Source: an uncultured bacterium (lineage in GTDB: Bacteria; Cyanobacteriota; Vampirovibrionia; Gastranaerophilales; Gastranaerophilaceae). From it: DNA of 9,399 bases. The translations under genes were made by a program, and so were the position numbers. The stretch covers positions 1 through 9,399 of the forward strand of contig CACYCU010000031.1 in assembly GCA_902772945.1 (NCBI GenBank). The letters run 5' to 3'. How positions within the stretch are numbered: position 1 is the first letter of the stretch; each line of letters starts with the position of its first letter. Positions 1 to 5,635 of this stretch are shown one piece after another. A model generated the notes under the pieces. That model searched no databases, was not told the origin of the DNA, and saw only the letters and a program-made list of their open reading frames with translations.

Positions 1-18
1 AGCCTTTTCGGCTCTTTT
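1..18 (-). terminator. Partial terminator-like hairpin at window edge
   Basis: AGCC (1-4) and GGCT (10-13) pair around a TTTTC loop, and CTTTT follows at 14-18. Read on the minus strand this is AAAAGAGCC-GAAAA-GGCT, and the expected CTTTT continuation would lie outside the window. It sits directly beyond the duplicated tRNA end at 23-42, just as the intact tRNA is followed by its own hairpin. It is cut by the window edge, so the full stem cannot be judged. Confidence 0.45.
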
Positions 19-22
19 AGAA

Positions 23-42
23 ATGGTGGGCATTAGAAGACT
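23..42 (-). repeat. Duplicate of the tRNA-Val 3' end (att-like direct repeat)
   Basis: The 20 bases 23-42 match 225-244 with one mismatch (A at 32 against G at 234). The match covers the CCA end, the discriminator, the 3' acceptor strand and the last part of the T-arm of tRNA-Val. Upstream of the match on the minus strand there is no anticodon arm or D-arm, so this is a tRNA-end fragment rather than a second tRNA gene. A short copy of a tRNA 3' end beside an intact tRNA is the usual trace of site-specific integration into the tRNA. A local duplication of the tRNA-end-plus-terminator block is the other simple explanation. Confidence 0.7.
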
Positions 43-193
43 TTTCTTGGATTTGCTCCACGCTCACAGAGTTTCGCATTTGTGGCTTCGCCACAGCAAG
101 CTCAATCTGTTCGCTATCCGGACTCGTTACACTCCGTCCGTCCGCAAATCCGCCGAACTTCAAATAAAAGTTCTCGTCATCAAAACTGACCAT
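43..193. other. G+C-rich spacer with a 58-codon minus-strand ORF
   Basis: By eye this stretch is close to 50% G+C, while everything around it is about 30%. It contains a perfect hairpin (TGTGGC 81-86 with GCCACA 90-95, TTC loop) and an 8-nt inverted pair (GGATTTGC 49-56, GCAAATCC 144-151). An ATG at 193 on the minus strand opens a 58-codon frame that stops at 17-19. Its product starts MVSFDDENFYLKFGG and ends SSNAHHF, the last residues being encoded by the tRNA-end copy. No Shine-Dalgarno precedes the ATG, which abuts the T-tract of the tRNA terminator, so translation is doubtful. I do not recognise the peptide. It could be a dispersed repeat, a remnant of an integrated element, or a short decayed coding piece. 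Confidence 0.45.
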
Positions 194-224
194 AAAAAAA
201 AGAGGTGCTGTGACCTCTTTTTTT
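194..224 (-). terminator. Intrinsic terminator of tRNA-Val
   Basis: AGAGGT (201-206) and ACCTCT (213-218) form a perfect 6-bp stem with a 6-nt loop. A-tract 194-200 and T-tract 219-224 flank it and extend the pairing. On the minus strand the hairpin begins 2 nt after the CCA end of the tRNA and is followed by a run of seven T. The symmetry means it could also stop transcription arriving on the plus strand. Confidence 0.85.
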
Positions 225-225
225 A

Positions 226-301
226 TGGTGGGCGTTAGAAGACTCGAACTTCTGACATCCTCCTTGTAAGGGAGGCGCTCTACCAACTGAGCTAAACGCC
301 C
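226..301 (-). tRNA. tRNA-Val (anticodon UAC)
   Basis: This is a complete 76-nt cloverleaf on the minus strand. The acceptor strands are GGGCGTT (301-295) and AACGCCC (236-230), followed by a genome-encoded ACCA end (229-226). The D-stem is GCTC/GAGC around a loop with GG. The anticodon stem is CCTCC/GGAGG with loop CTTACAA, which places anticodon TAC at 268-266. The T-arm is AGAAG-TTCGAGT-CTTCT. UAC reads GUA and, by wobble, other valine codons. It has its own promoter upstream and terminator downstream, so it looks like a monocistronic tRNA unit. Its last 20 nt are duplicated at 23-42. Confidence 0.96.
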
Positions 302-313
302 TCAGCAAGATTC

Positions 314-342
314 ATATTATCTGAAACATTTTTTATTGTCAA
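314..342 (-). promoter_or_regulatory. Sigma70-type promoter of tRNA-Val
   Basis: On the minus strand a consensus -35 box TTGACA (342-337) is followed by a 17-bp spacer and a near-consensus -10 box TAATAT (319-314). Transcription should begin about 6 nt before the mature 5' end of the tRNA at 301. The quality of the match fits a highly expressed stable-RNA gene and is the best promoter in the window. Confidence 0.88.
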
Positions 343-351
343 GAATAATTT

Positions 352-382
352 TTGAACTTTTTTTTGATATTTTCGTTATAAT
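352..382 (+). promoter_or_regulatory. Possible promoter of the 402-1130 gene
   Basis: TTGAAC (352-357) and a consensus TATAAT (377-382) are 19 bp apart, which is longer than ideal. The predicted start near 389 would fall inside the Shine-Dalgarno, leaving an implausibly short leader. The -10 match may therefore be fortuitous in AT-rich DNA, although no better candidate lies between the tRNA and the gene. Confidence 0.3.
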
Positions 383-401
383 ATTATAGGAGGGTTTAAA
401 G

Positions 402-1130
402 ATGAAAAAATTTGCATTAATTTTATCAGTGATAATGCTCGGCTCGCAAGCATTTGCAGGTACTCTGGGTAATTATACAAGAATAGGTTCAAATGTTGTA
501 TATTCTAATACGCCAATGAGATACTCTATTCAGCAAAGAGCGAGAAAGGTAACAAATGTTTCAACTAAAACTCTTTCAAATTCTGAAGCCCAAGCTTTAG
601 GTGCTTTGCTTGCAGGTGCAGGCTTGGCTACAGGGAGAATCAGCCTCTTAAACACTCCGGCGATTACAACTCCAAGATCTGCAATGAGAACTTTTTTAGA
701 TCCTTATATAATTAATATTAACAATGTAAATTATGTTTTAGTTAAAGATTCTAAAGAGGATAATTGGTCTGTTGAAAATATTTTGGGTTATGGTGACAGT
801 AAAGACGATTTGTTTGCTTCATTAAAAAATCTTGAAAGTGACGGAGATATTTCAAAAATATCACTAAAAGAACTTAAAAAAGCAAATATAAGGTTTGTAC
901 GTCTTAATCAGGATGAATCACTTGCCCTGACTGATAGAACATTAGACTATGATATAAATAAAGTTCAGTATATAGATATGAACAATTTAAGAACAGCTCT
1001 GGGTAATAAAAATCAGGACGGAACGTTTGGATATTTCTACGTAATTGTCAAAGACGGATCCCAAAAAAGAGCATATCCGGGACGTGTTACTTTTGAAGAT
1101 AAAGAAGAATTAAACAAATACATTAAATAA
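402..1130 (+). CDS. Secreted protein of unknown function
   Basis: 242 aa. Residues 1-19 form a clear Sec signal peptide (MKK, hydrophobic core, AFA before Gly20), so the mature protein is exported; no further membrane helix is apparent. Residues 62-80 are Ala/Gly/Leu-rich and may form a short helical segment. From about 100 to the end there is an acidic, Asn/Asp/Lys-rich region. Within it the stretch around 130-165 (acidic turn DGD 147-149, then an ELKK helix at 157-160) weakly resembles a degenerate EF-hand or dockerin-like unit, but the ligand positions are not conserved. The tail repeats short beta-like strands (FGYFYVIVKDG near 209-219). An excellent AGGAGG (388-393) lies 8 nt before the ATG, which fixes the start. 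Its stop codon abuts that of the converging downstream gene. I do not recognise a named family; a lineage-specific exported protein is the most that can be said. Confidence 0.85.
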   Translation: MKKFALILSVIMLGSQAFAGTLGNYTRIGSNVVYSNTPMRYSIQQRARKVTNVSTKTLSNSEAQALGALLAGAGLATGRISLLNTPAITTPRSAMRTFLDPYIININNVNYVLVKDSKEDNWSVENILGYGDSKDDLFASLKNLESDGDISKISLKELKKANIRFVRLNQDESLALTDRTLDYDINKVQYIDMNNLRTALGNKNQDGTFGYFYVIVKDGSQKRAYPGRVTFEDKEELNKYIK

Positions 1131-2921
1131 TTATCTGATGTTATATGCCTTTTTTAGCTCATTTATGGCATTATTAGCTTCTTTAAATATAATTTCAAAT
1201 TCAGCTTTTTTGTCTTCGCTGGCTCTGTCAGGGTGATATTTAAGTGCGATTTTTCTTTGAAAAGTTTTTATAGCCTGCTCGTCTATATTGGAATTTCCTT
1301 CAAATGAGGATTTTAAATCTCTAAGAGTTTCATCTTTTTCGCACAAGCCTGCAAGGTATGCTTTTGCGTTTTGAACGTTATCTGAATATACAACATTGTG
1401 CCAACTGTTATGTGTTCTTCGATTGCTTGAATCTTGATAATGCGATGTGTTCATTTTTTGTTGTTTAAATTCGCGTAGCTTGTTTTTAATATTATTAGCT
1501 CTAATGTCATCATTAAAGAAGCGACATCTGTCTTCAATTTTTGATATAAGATCTTCAAATTTTAATTTTAAATTTGTTTGTTCCATAGCTATATATATAT
1601 CGGGTTCGTATCTGTTAAAAGCTTCGTCGTAATCTCTCATTATGTCATTAGCAAATCGATCAATGTCGTCAAGGTCTGAGTTTGACATGTTTTTATAAAA
1701 ATTTTGAGTCTTAAGGTCAATAACAAATTTTCTTATCTCATTTATCTCACTATTTATATTAAAACTGTTTGTATGTATTTTTGCGGTTGTAGATAGGCTT
1801 TTAATATGTTTAGCAAACTCAATTTTCTCATCCAAAGATATAATGTTATGTTCTTTGTCATTGTTATAGATAAATTTCATAATTCTATGTCCGATATCGA
1901 ATTTGCCCATAGTATCATATATATTGTCCGGATTTATGGATTTATGAGCTTTATTATTTTTGATATTATCAAGCAATATTTTTGCTAATTTAATTTCATC
2001 TCGCGAAGGGGATATTATATGATGCGTTGCTATTTTGTTTATAATTGCTAATTTTGTCTCATCTGTAAAATCTTCTTTTGAAAGTATATTTTTGATTTCA
2101 TTAATAGAATCCGAATTTATATTGTCAAATTTCTCGAGGTATTTTTCTGTATATTTAAATCTAAGGCCTTCTATCTTTTTGTTGTTAGTCCATAATTCAG
2201 TTTGATGATATTTAAATTCTGATTCTTTTATATTATCAAGCATGTCTATTATTCTTTTTGCTTGATGTTTTGAAAAATTTGCTTGTTTGTTGTCTATAAA
2301 ATGAACAGAATGCGCATCGCCTAATGTTTGTAAAATGTTTAGTTTGGTGATATCTGCTCTGTCTGATATTTTGTAAAGAATTTTGTCAATAATATTTTCA
2401 GACATAACATCATTTTTTATCATTTCTTCGATAAGTTCATTAGCTTTACTTAATATTTTACCGGCTTTTATTTCTTTTGTCGGTTTTATAGATAATGTTG
2501 CATCAAATATACTTTCCCAAGAGTTTTCATTAATATGAGTTTGATATGATGTTAAAATTTGTCCAACACCTTTATATTTTGCTTTATCACTGGCGTTAGC
2601 GAAGAAACTTTTTATAGTTTCTGATGCATCTTCTTTTTTGTTACGGTGTTCTCTTAGCTTGTCAGTAAAATTTGAGACTTGTCGATTCGCTTCTTTGCTT
2701 TGTTTTAGTTCTTCTGAGTTAACTTTTAAAATTCTATGTCGGATAGCCAGTCCTGCAGCTACAAGCCCAATAGTTCCCAGTGCTATTAGTGCAGTTTTGT
2801 TGCGCTCAAAAAATGATTCTTTATTATCCGGCTCGGAAACTTTGTTTTCTGCCCTAACTTTTTTATCTGCTTGAAAATTTATATTTTTAGTATTGTTGAT
2901 TTCTGAAATCTTGATTGACAT
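1131..2921 (-). CDS. Membrane-anchored protein with a C-terminal J-domain
   Basis: 596 aa. The first ~40 residues are polar and include the motif NINFQA (13-18). Residues 42-60 form a single transmembrane helix followed by basic RHR, so the long C-terminal part should lie in the cytoplasm (positive-inside). Residues 65-500 are charged, Asn/Lys/Glu-rich and predicted by eye to be mostly helical, with no recognisable domain. The last ~65 residues look like a J-domain: a helix ending in IALKYHPD, with the invariant HPD at 563-565, then a third helix with FKEANNAINELKKAY. J-domains stimulate the ATPase of DnaK/Hsp70, so this protein may recruit DnaK to the membrane; that role is inference. Canonical DnaJ carries the domain at its N-terminus and has Gly/Phe and zinc-finger regions, all absent here. 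A modest AGGT motif lies about 7 nt before the ATG. A weak TTGATT-18-TATAGG promoter may precede it, or it may be read from the genes upstream, since no terminator is visible in the 74-bp gap. Confidence 0.85.
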   Translation of the reverse strand: MSIKISEINNTKNINFQADKKVRAENKVSEPDNKESFFERNKTALIALGTIGLVAAGLAIRHRILKVNSEELKQSKEANRQVSNFTDKLREHRNKKEDASETIKSFFANASDKAKYKGVGQILTSYQTHINENSWESIFDATLSIKPTKEIKAGKILSKANELIEEMIKNDVMSENIIDKILYKISDRADITKLNILQTLGDAHSVHFIDNKQANFSKHQAKRIIDMLDNIKESEFKYHQTELWTNNKKIEGLRFKYTEKYLEKFDNINSDSINEIKNILSKEDFTDETKLAIINKIATHHIISPSRDEIKLAKILLDNIKNNKAHKSINPDNIYDTMGKFDIGHRIMKFIYNNDKEHNIISLDEKIEFAKHIKSLSTTAKIHTNSFNINSEINEIRKFVIDLKTQNFYKNMSNSDLDDIDRFANDIMRDYDEAFNRYEPDIYIAMEQTNLKLKFEDLISKIEDRCRFFNDDIRANNIKNKLREFKQQKMNTSHYQDSSNRRTHNSWHNVVYSDNVQNAKAYLAGLCEKDETLRDLKSSFEGNSNIDEQAIKTFQRKIALKYHPDRASEDKKAEFEIIFKEANNAINELKKAYNIR

Positions 2922-2995
2922 ACTACTACCTATATTTATTATAAGTATAATAAATCAAAAGTTTTGCCTATTTATAAATATTTGTAACAATGAAT

Positions 2996-3478
2996 CTATT
3001 CTTTTTTCGCAGATTCTTCTTCCAATTTTTTTTCATAATCAAGTCTTTTTTGAACTTTAATTTCGTGAAGAGAACCGTGGTGCGCCTCTTCTCTTTCGTA
3101 ACGCTTGTCTACCCACCATTTAGCAAGTTTGTAGCTGAGTTTTTTCTTATAGGCTTCATTTTCTCCTATAACTTCTTTTTCTTTTTTTACTTTTTGTTTT
3201 TTTGCCTTTTTGTTTGAAACATTTTCTTCAGCGTTATTTTTATTTTCTTCATTAATAGTAAAATCTTTTTCTACTATATTAGGAGCTTTAAATCTCATAT
3301 CATCCAGTTTATCAATATCGAGTTTTGGAGCAGGAGGAATTTTTGAATAATCAATTTGAAAATCAGCCTCATTAACGGCGTATCGTTCAGGACTAACGTA
3401 ATTGTCCCCATATAACAAGTCTGCGTATCCTGCTTGCGCAAAAATTAATATTGAAGCTATTAACAATATCTTTTTCAT
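2996..3478 (-). CDS. Small exported Lys/Glu-rich protein, unknown function
   Basis: 160 aa. Residues 1-19 form a signal peptide (MKK, hydrophobic run, GYA before Asp20), giving an exported or periplasmic product. The mature part begins with an acidic, Pro-containing region (20-75). It continues with a very Lys/Glu/Asn-rich, probably disordered or coiled segment (76-112) containing KKAKKQKVKKEKE, and a basic/aromatic segment (AKWWVDKRY). It ends in an amphipathic helix rich in Lys and Glu (about 135-160). I do not recognise a family. The start lies 11 nt after the stop of the PHP-domain gene, with AAGGA (3487-3483) 4 nt before the ATG, so the two are very likely co-transcribed. High Lys/Glu content makes chance similarity to other low-complexity proteins likely, so database hits should be read with care. 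Confidence 0.82.
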   Translation of the reverse strand: MKKILLIASILIFAQAGYADLLYGDNYVSPERYAVNEADFQIDYSKIPPAPKLDIDKLDDMRFKAPNIVEKDFTINEENKNNAEENVSNKKAKKQKVKKEKEVIGENEAYKKKLSYKLAKWWVDKRYEREEAHHGSLHEIKVQKRLDYEKKLEEESAKKE

Positions 3479-3489
3479 ATTTTCCTTTC

Positions 3490-4614
3490 TTAGTAGTGTG
3501 AGCCTCTTGAGGTCAGTCTATATCCGTGAGTATCATAGCCGCCTGTGGCATACAACCCTTCTGCTGCATTGCTTATAACGGGTTCCCATTCTATAAAATA
3601 TCTATCCTCATATGATTGGTAATATTTTTCATAGAACATGGCTTTTTCTTTTCCGTATTTTTTAAAATTATAAAACAAATAATTATAAAATTCAGGCGTA
3701 TATGCTTTAGTTCTTGCAGGATGTGCAATAGACATTACTCCGTCGTCAAGTTCATTAATAAATGCTACGGTTTCTTCAAAGGAACAGAAAGGCTCTGTAA
3801 TTTTTCCTACAGTTGGATGTGCTTGGAGGTAGATTTCTCTTGCTTTTCTAACTTTTTCATCCACGGATTCGGGAACTAAAGGCAGCGAACATTGTGTGTA
3901 CATTTCAAGTGCAATTTTGTATGTTATATGATAAGGCTCTGTTCCTTTAAACAAATGCTTAAATTTAAAGATAGGTTCTTCATACGAAAAATCTGCATTT
4001 GGAAAATAGTGATTAAGTATGATTTTTGCAGAAGTATATTTCTTTAGCGGATGTGCAATTTCATCTTGTCCTTTCAATATCATGGGGTGGCATTTAGCTG
4101 CTTCTTCAAGAGAAAAATTATATTCAGGAAGTGCCTCATTTAATTTTTGTATAGTTTCTTTTGCCGTTTTTAATTTTAATTTGCTTTTATAATCAAGCAG
4201 TTCATTTAATTGCTTGTTATAAGGATCAAATCCGTATACTAACAGGTGTATAGGTAATGGCTTTGGCTGTTTCGGAAAATTGACAGCAACTGTGGATATT
4301 TCAACCCCTGTTGTTATATTGGTGTTAAATTCGTATTTTGTAAGCTCTTTTGCACCTTCTATTGTGTCATGGTCGGTTATTGCAAAAAGACCATCCGGAA
4401 ATTTCTCGGCTTTTTGTATGAAATCGGGAATTGACATAATGCCGTCTGAATATTTTGTATGGATGTGTAAATTTGCGCAAAAATCTCCGGATTCAACGAA
4501 TCTTAAGTCATGAGAATCCATAACTTCTGCAATACTTCGTTCTCCTGCTTTATATGATGATGCAGAAAGTTTTTTTACTCTTTCTACAAAATCTTTTTCA
4601 TAAATAATTCCCAT
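3490..4614 (-). CDS. PHP-domain metal-dependent phosphoesterase
   Basis: 374 aa. The PHP (polymerase and histidinol phosphatase) metal site is complete: HIHT with His50 and His52, TDHDT (80-84), GVEIS with Glu105, His123, AHPAR with His298, and YDTHG (360-364) with Asp361 and His363. The family hydrolyses phosphoester bonds in small phosphates, nucleotides or RNA ends. The closest well-known relatives are TrpH/YciV-like enzymes, but at 374 aa this is longer. It has a ~45-residue N-terminal extension and a ~150-residue insert (about 135-285) between the two halves of the metal site, so its substrate cannot be assigned. There is no signal peptide, so it is cytosolic. The gene leads a two-gene unit with the small exported protein. 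No Shine-Dalgarno precedes the ATG. Instead a -10-like TAGAAT sits 6 nt upstream, consistent with a leaderless message. Met32 is a possible alternative start but also lacks a good ribosome site. Confidence 0.9.
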   Translation of the reverse strand: MGIIYEKDFVERVKKLSASSYKAGERSIAEVMDSHDLRFVESGDFCANLHIHTKYSDGIMSIPDFIQKAEKFPDGLFAITDHDTIEGAKELTKYEFNTNITTGVEISTVAVNFPKQPKPLPIHLLVYGFDPYNKQLNELLDYKSKLKLKTAKETIQKLNEALPEYNFSLEEAAKCHPMILKGQDEIAHPLKKYTSAKIILNHYFPNADFSYEEPIFKFKHLFKGTEPYHITYKIALEMYTQCSLPLVPESVDEKVRKAREIYLQAHPTVGKITEPFCSFEETVAFINELDDGVMSIAHPARTKAYTPEFYNYLFYNFKKYGKEKAMFYEKYYQSYEDRYFIEWEPVISNAAEGLYATGGYDTHGYRLTSRGSHY

Positions 4615-4625
4615 ACTTTTATTCT
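4597..4625 (+). promoter_or_regulatory. Possible promoter of the sigma-factor gene
   Basis: TTCATA (4597-4602) and TATTCT (4620-4625) are 17 bp apart, predicting a start near 4632 and a leader of about 60 nt to the GTG at 4691. The -10 box lies on top of the opposite-strand -10 of the PHP gene (4621-4626), so the two divergent promoters would compete for the same DNA. Both hexamers are imperfect. Confidence 0.35.
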
Positions 4626-4648
4626 ACACCAAAAAGCTCTTGAAACAA
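4621..4648 (-). promoter_or_regulatory. Possible leaderless promoter of the PHP gene
   Basis: On the minus strand TTGTTT (4648-4643), a 16-bp spacer and TAGAAT (4626-4621) are followed by exactly 6 nt (AAAAGT) and then the ATG at 4614. With normal -10 to +1 spacing, transcription would start on the A of the ATG. The absence of any purine-rich ribosome site agrees with this. Confidence 0.4.
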
Positions 4649-4677
4649 AAATGTAATAATTTCGTCCAAACTATTGT

Positions 4678-4682
4678 GGAGG
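4678..4682 (+). promoter_or_regulatory. Shine-Dalgarno that fixes the sigma-factor start
   Basis: GGAGG lies 8 nt before the GTG at 4691. The earlier in-frame TTG at 4640 has no ribosome site in front of it. The GTG is therefore the better start, removing 17 codons from the longest open frame. Confidence 0.75.
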
Positions 4683-4690
4683 ATAAATTA

Positions 4691-5635
4691 GTGTTTTGTG
4701 AAGAAGATTTATATGAGGATTTGAAGCCGGATAATACCGAAGAATTTATCGAGCTAAATGAGGATGAACCAAAGACATTTAATTCAATATCAAATGATGA
4801 TGATATCTTGCAAATGTATTTGAAGGATATTGGAAAAGTTAAGTTGTTGAATACTTCAGAAGAGAAGGCACTTGGACAAAAAATTAGAGAAGGAGAGTCA
4901 AAAGAAGCTGAAATTGCAAAGCGAAAACTAATTCAAGCAAACTTGCGTCTTGTTGTGAGTATTGCAAAAAAATATATAGGACAGGGTGTTCTGTTTATGG
5001 ATTTGGTTCAAGAAGGCTCTTTAGGCCTGATAAAGGCTGCCGAAAAATTTGATTATTCAAAGAATTTTAAGTTTTCAACATATGCAACCTGGTGGATAAA
5101 GCAGACAATTATGCGTGCAATATCTAATAACGCGAGGACTATAAGAATTCCTGTGCATATGACGGATAAAATCAGAAAGTATAAGAGGATGCATACAACA
5201 CTTTCCTTTGAATTGGGCAGAGAACCATATGATTATGAAGTAGCAGATAAGTTGGGGATTTCTTTAAAACAACTAAATATTATCAAAAAATCAATAATAA
5301 AAGAACCAATAAGTCTGGAAACTCCTGTAACTGATGATTTGAATGTGGGTGACTATGTCGAAGATAAGTCTTACAATTCTCCGGAAGCTCATTTGAAAAA
5401 TGATGCCATAAAAGGCAGTGTAAAAAATTTGTTATCTTCATTGCCTGAGCGAGAAAAACAAATTATAACTTACAGGTTTGGGATTAATGGTGAAGTGCCA
5501 AAGACTCTTGAACAATTGGGTCAAATTATGGGATATTCAAAAGAGCGAATAAGGCAGTTGGAAGATTCTGCTCTTACCAAAATAAGACAACAAAAGGAGT
5601 TTCAACATTTTAGGGATTTTATTAGTGACTGGTAA
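4691..5635 (+). CDS. RNA polymerase sigma70-family (RpoD/SigA-like) factor
   Basis: 314 aa from the GTG, which I prefer over TTG 4640 because of its Shine-Dalgarno. After ~35 acidic residues come region 1.2 (about 36-66) and region 2 with NLRLVVSIAKKYIG (84-97) and DLVQEGSLGLIKAAEKFDY (104-122). The 2.3/2.4 helix is FSTYATWWIKQTIMRAI (128-144), and region 3 begins at ARTIRIPVHM (148-157). Region 4.2 contains the helix-turn-helix TLEQLGQIMGYSKERIRQLE (272-291). Region 1.1 is missing and the length is that of cyanobacterial group 2 factors, so it may be an alternative rather than the primary sigma; sequence alone does not settle this. The -10-reading Gln (Q437 in E. coli) is kept as Gln138, but the partner Thr440 is replaced by Met141. 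Arg584 of region 4.2 is Lys284. The 3' end overlaps that of recN by 14 nt. Confidence 0.93.
   Translation: MFCEEDLYEDLKPDNTEEFIELNEDEPKTFNSISNDDDILQMYLKDIGKVKLLNTSEEKALGQKIREGESKEAEIAKRKLIQANLRLVVSIAKKYIGQGVLFMDLVQEGSLGLIKAAEKFDYSKNFKFSTYATWWIKQTIMRAISNNARTIRIPVHMTDKIRKYKRMHTTLSFELGREPYDYEVADKLGISLKQLNIIKKSIIKEPISLETPVTDDLNVGDYVEDKSYNSPEAHLKNDAIKGSVKNLLSSLPEREKQIITYRFGINGEVPKTLEQLGQIMGYSKERIRQLEDSALTKIRQQKEFQHFRDFISDW

Noticed and set aside
132..143. Tandem CCGTCCGTCC-like short repeat
   Set aside because: It is too short to be a repeat array, and no evenly spaced repeats or CRISPR-like spacers occur anywhere in the window.
23..238. 71-codon plus-strand frame across the tRNA-end repeat and terminator
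   Set aside because: It is antisense to the tRNA end and its terminator, has no ribosome site, and its basic Leu/Arg-rich product is typical of frames read against tRNA sequence.
840..885. EF-hand calcium site in the 402-1130 product
   Set aside because: When the ELKK glutamate is placed at position 12, positions 1, 3 and 5 are Ser, Gly and Ile rather than Asp/Asn, so no functional loop can be claimed.
2935..2990. Terminator between the small exported protein and the J-domain gene
   Set aside because: The gap is AT-rich, with TATAAT-like words but no GC-containing stem followed by a T-tract.
2990..3217. Phe-rich 75-codon plus-strand frame
   Set aside because: It is the complement of the Lys/Glu-rich coding region of the small exported protein; poly-Phe is the mirror image of AAA/GAA codons.
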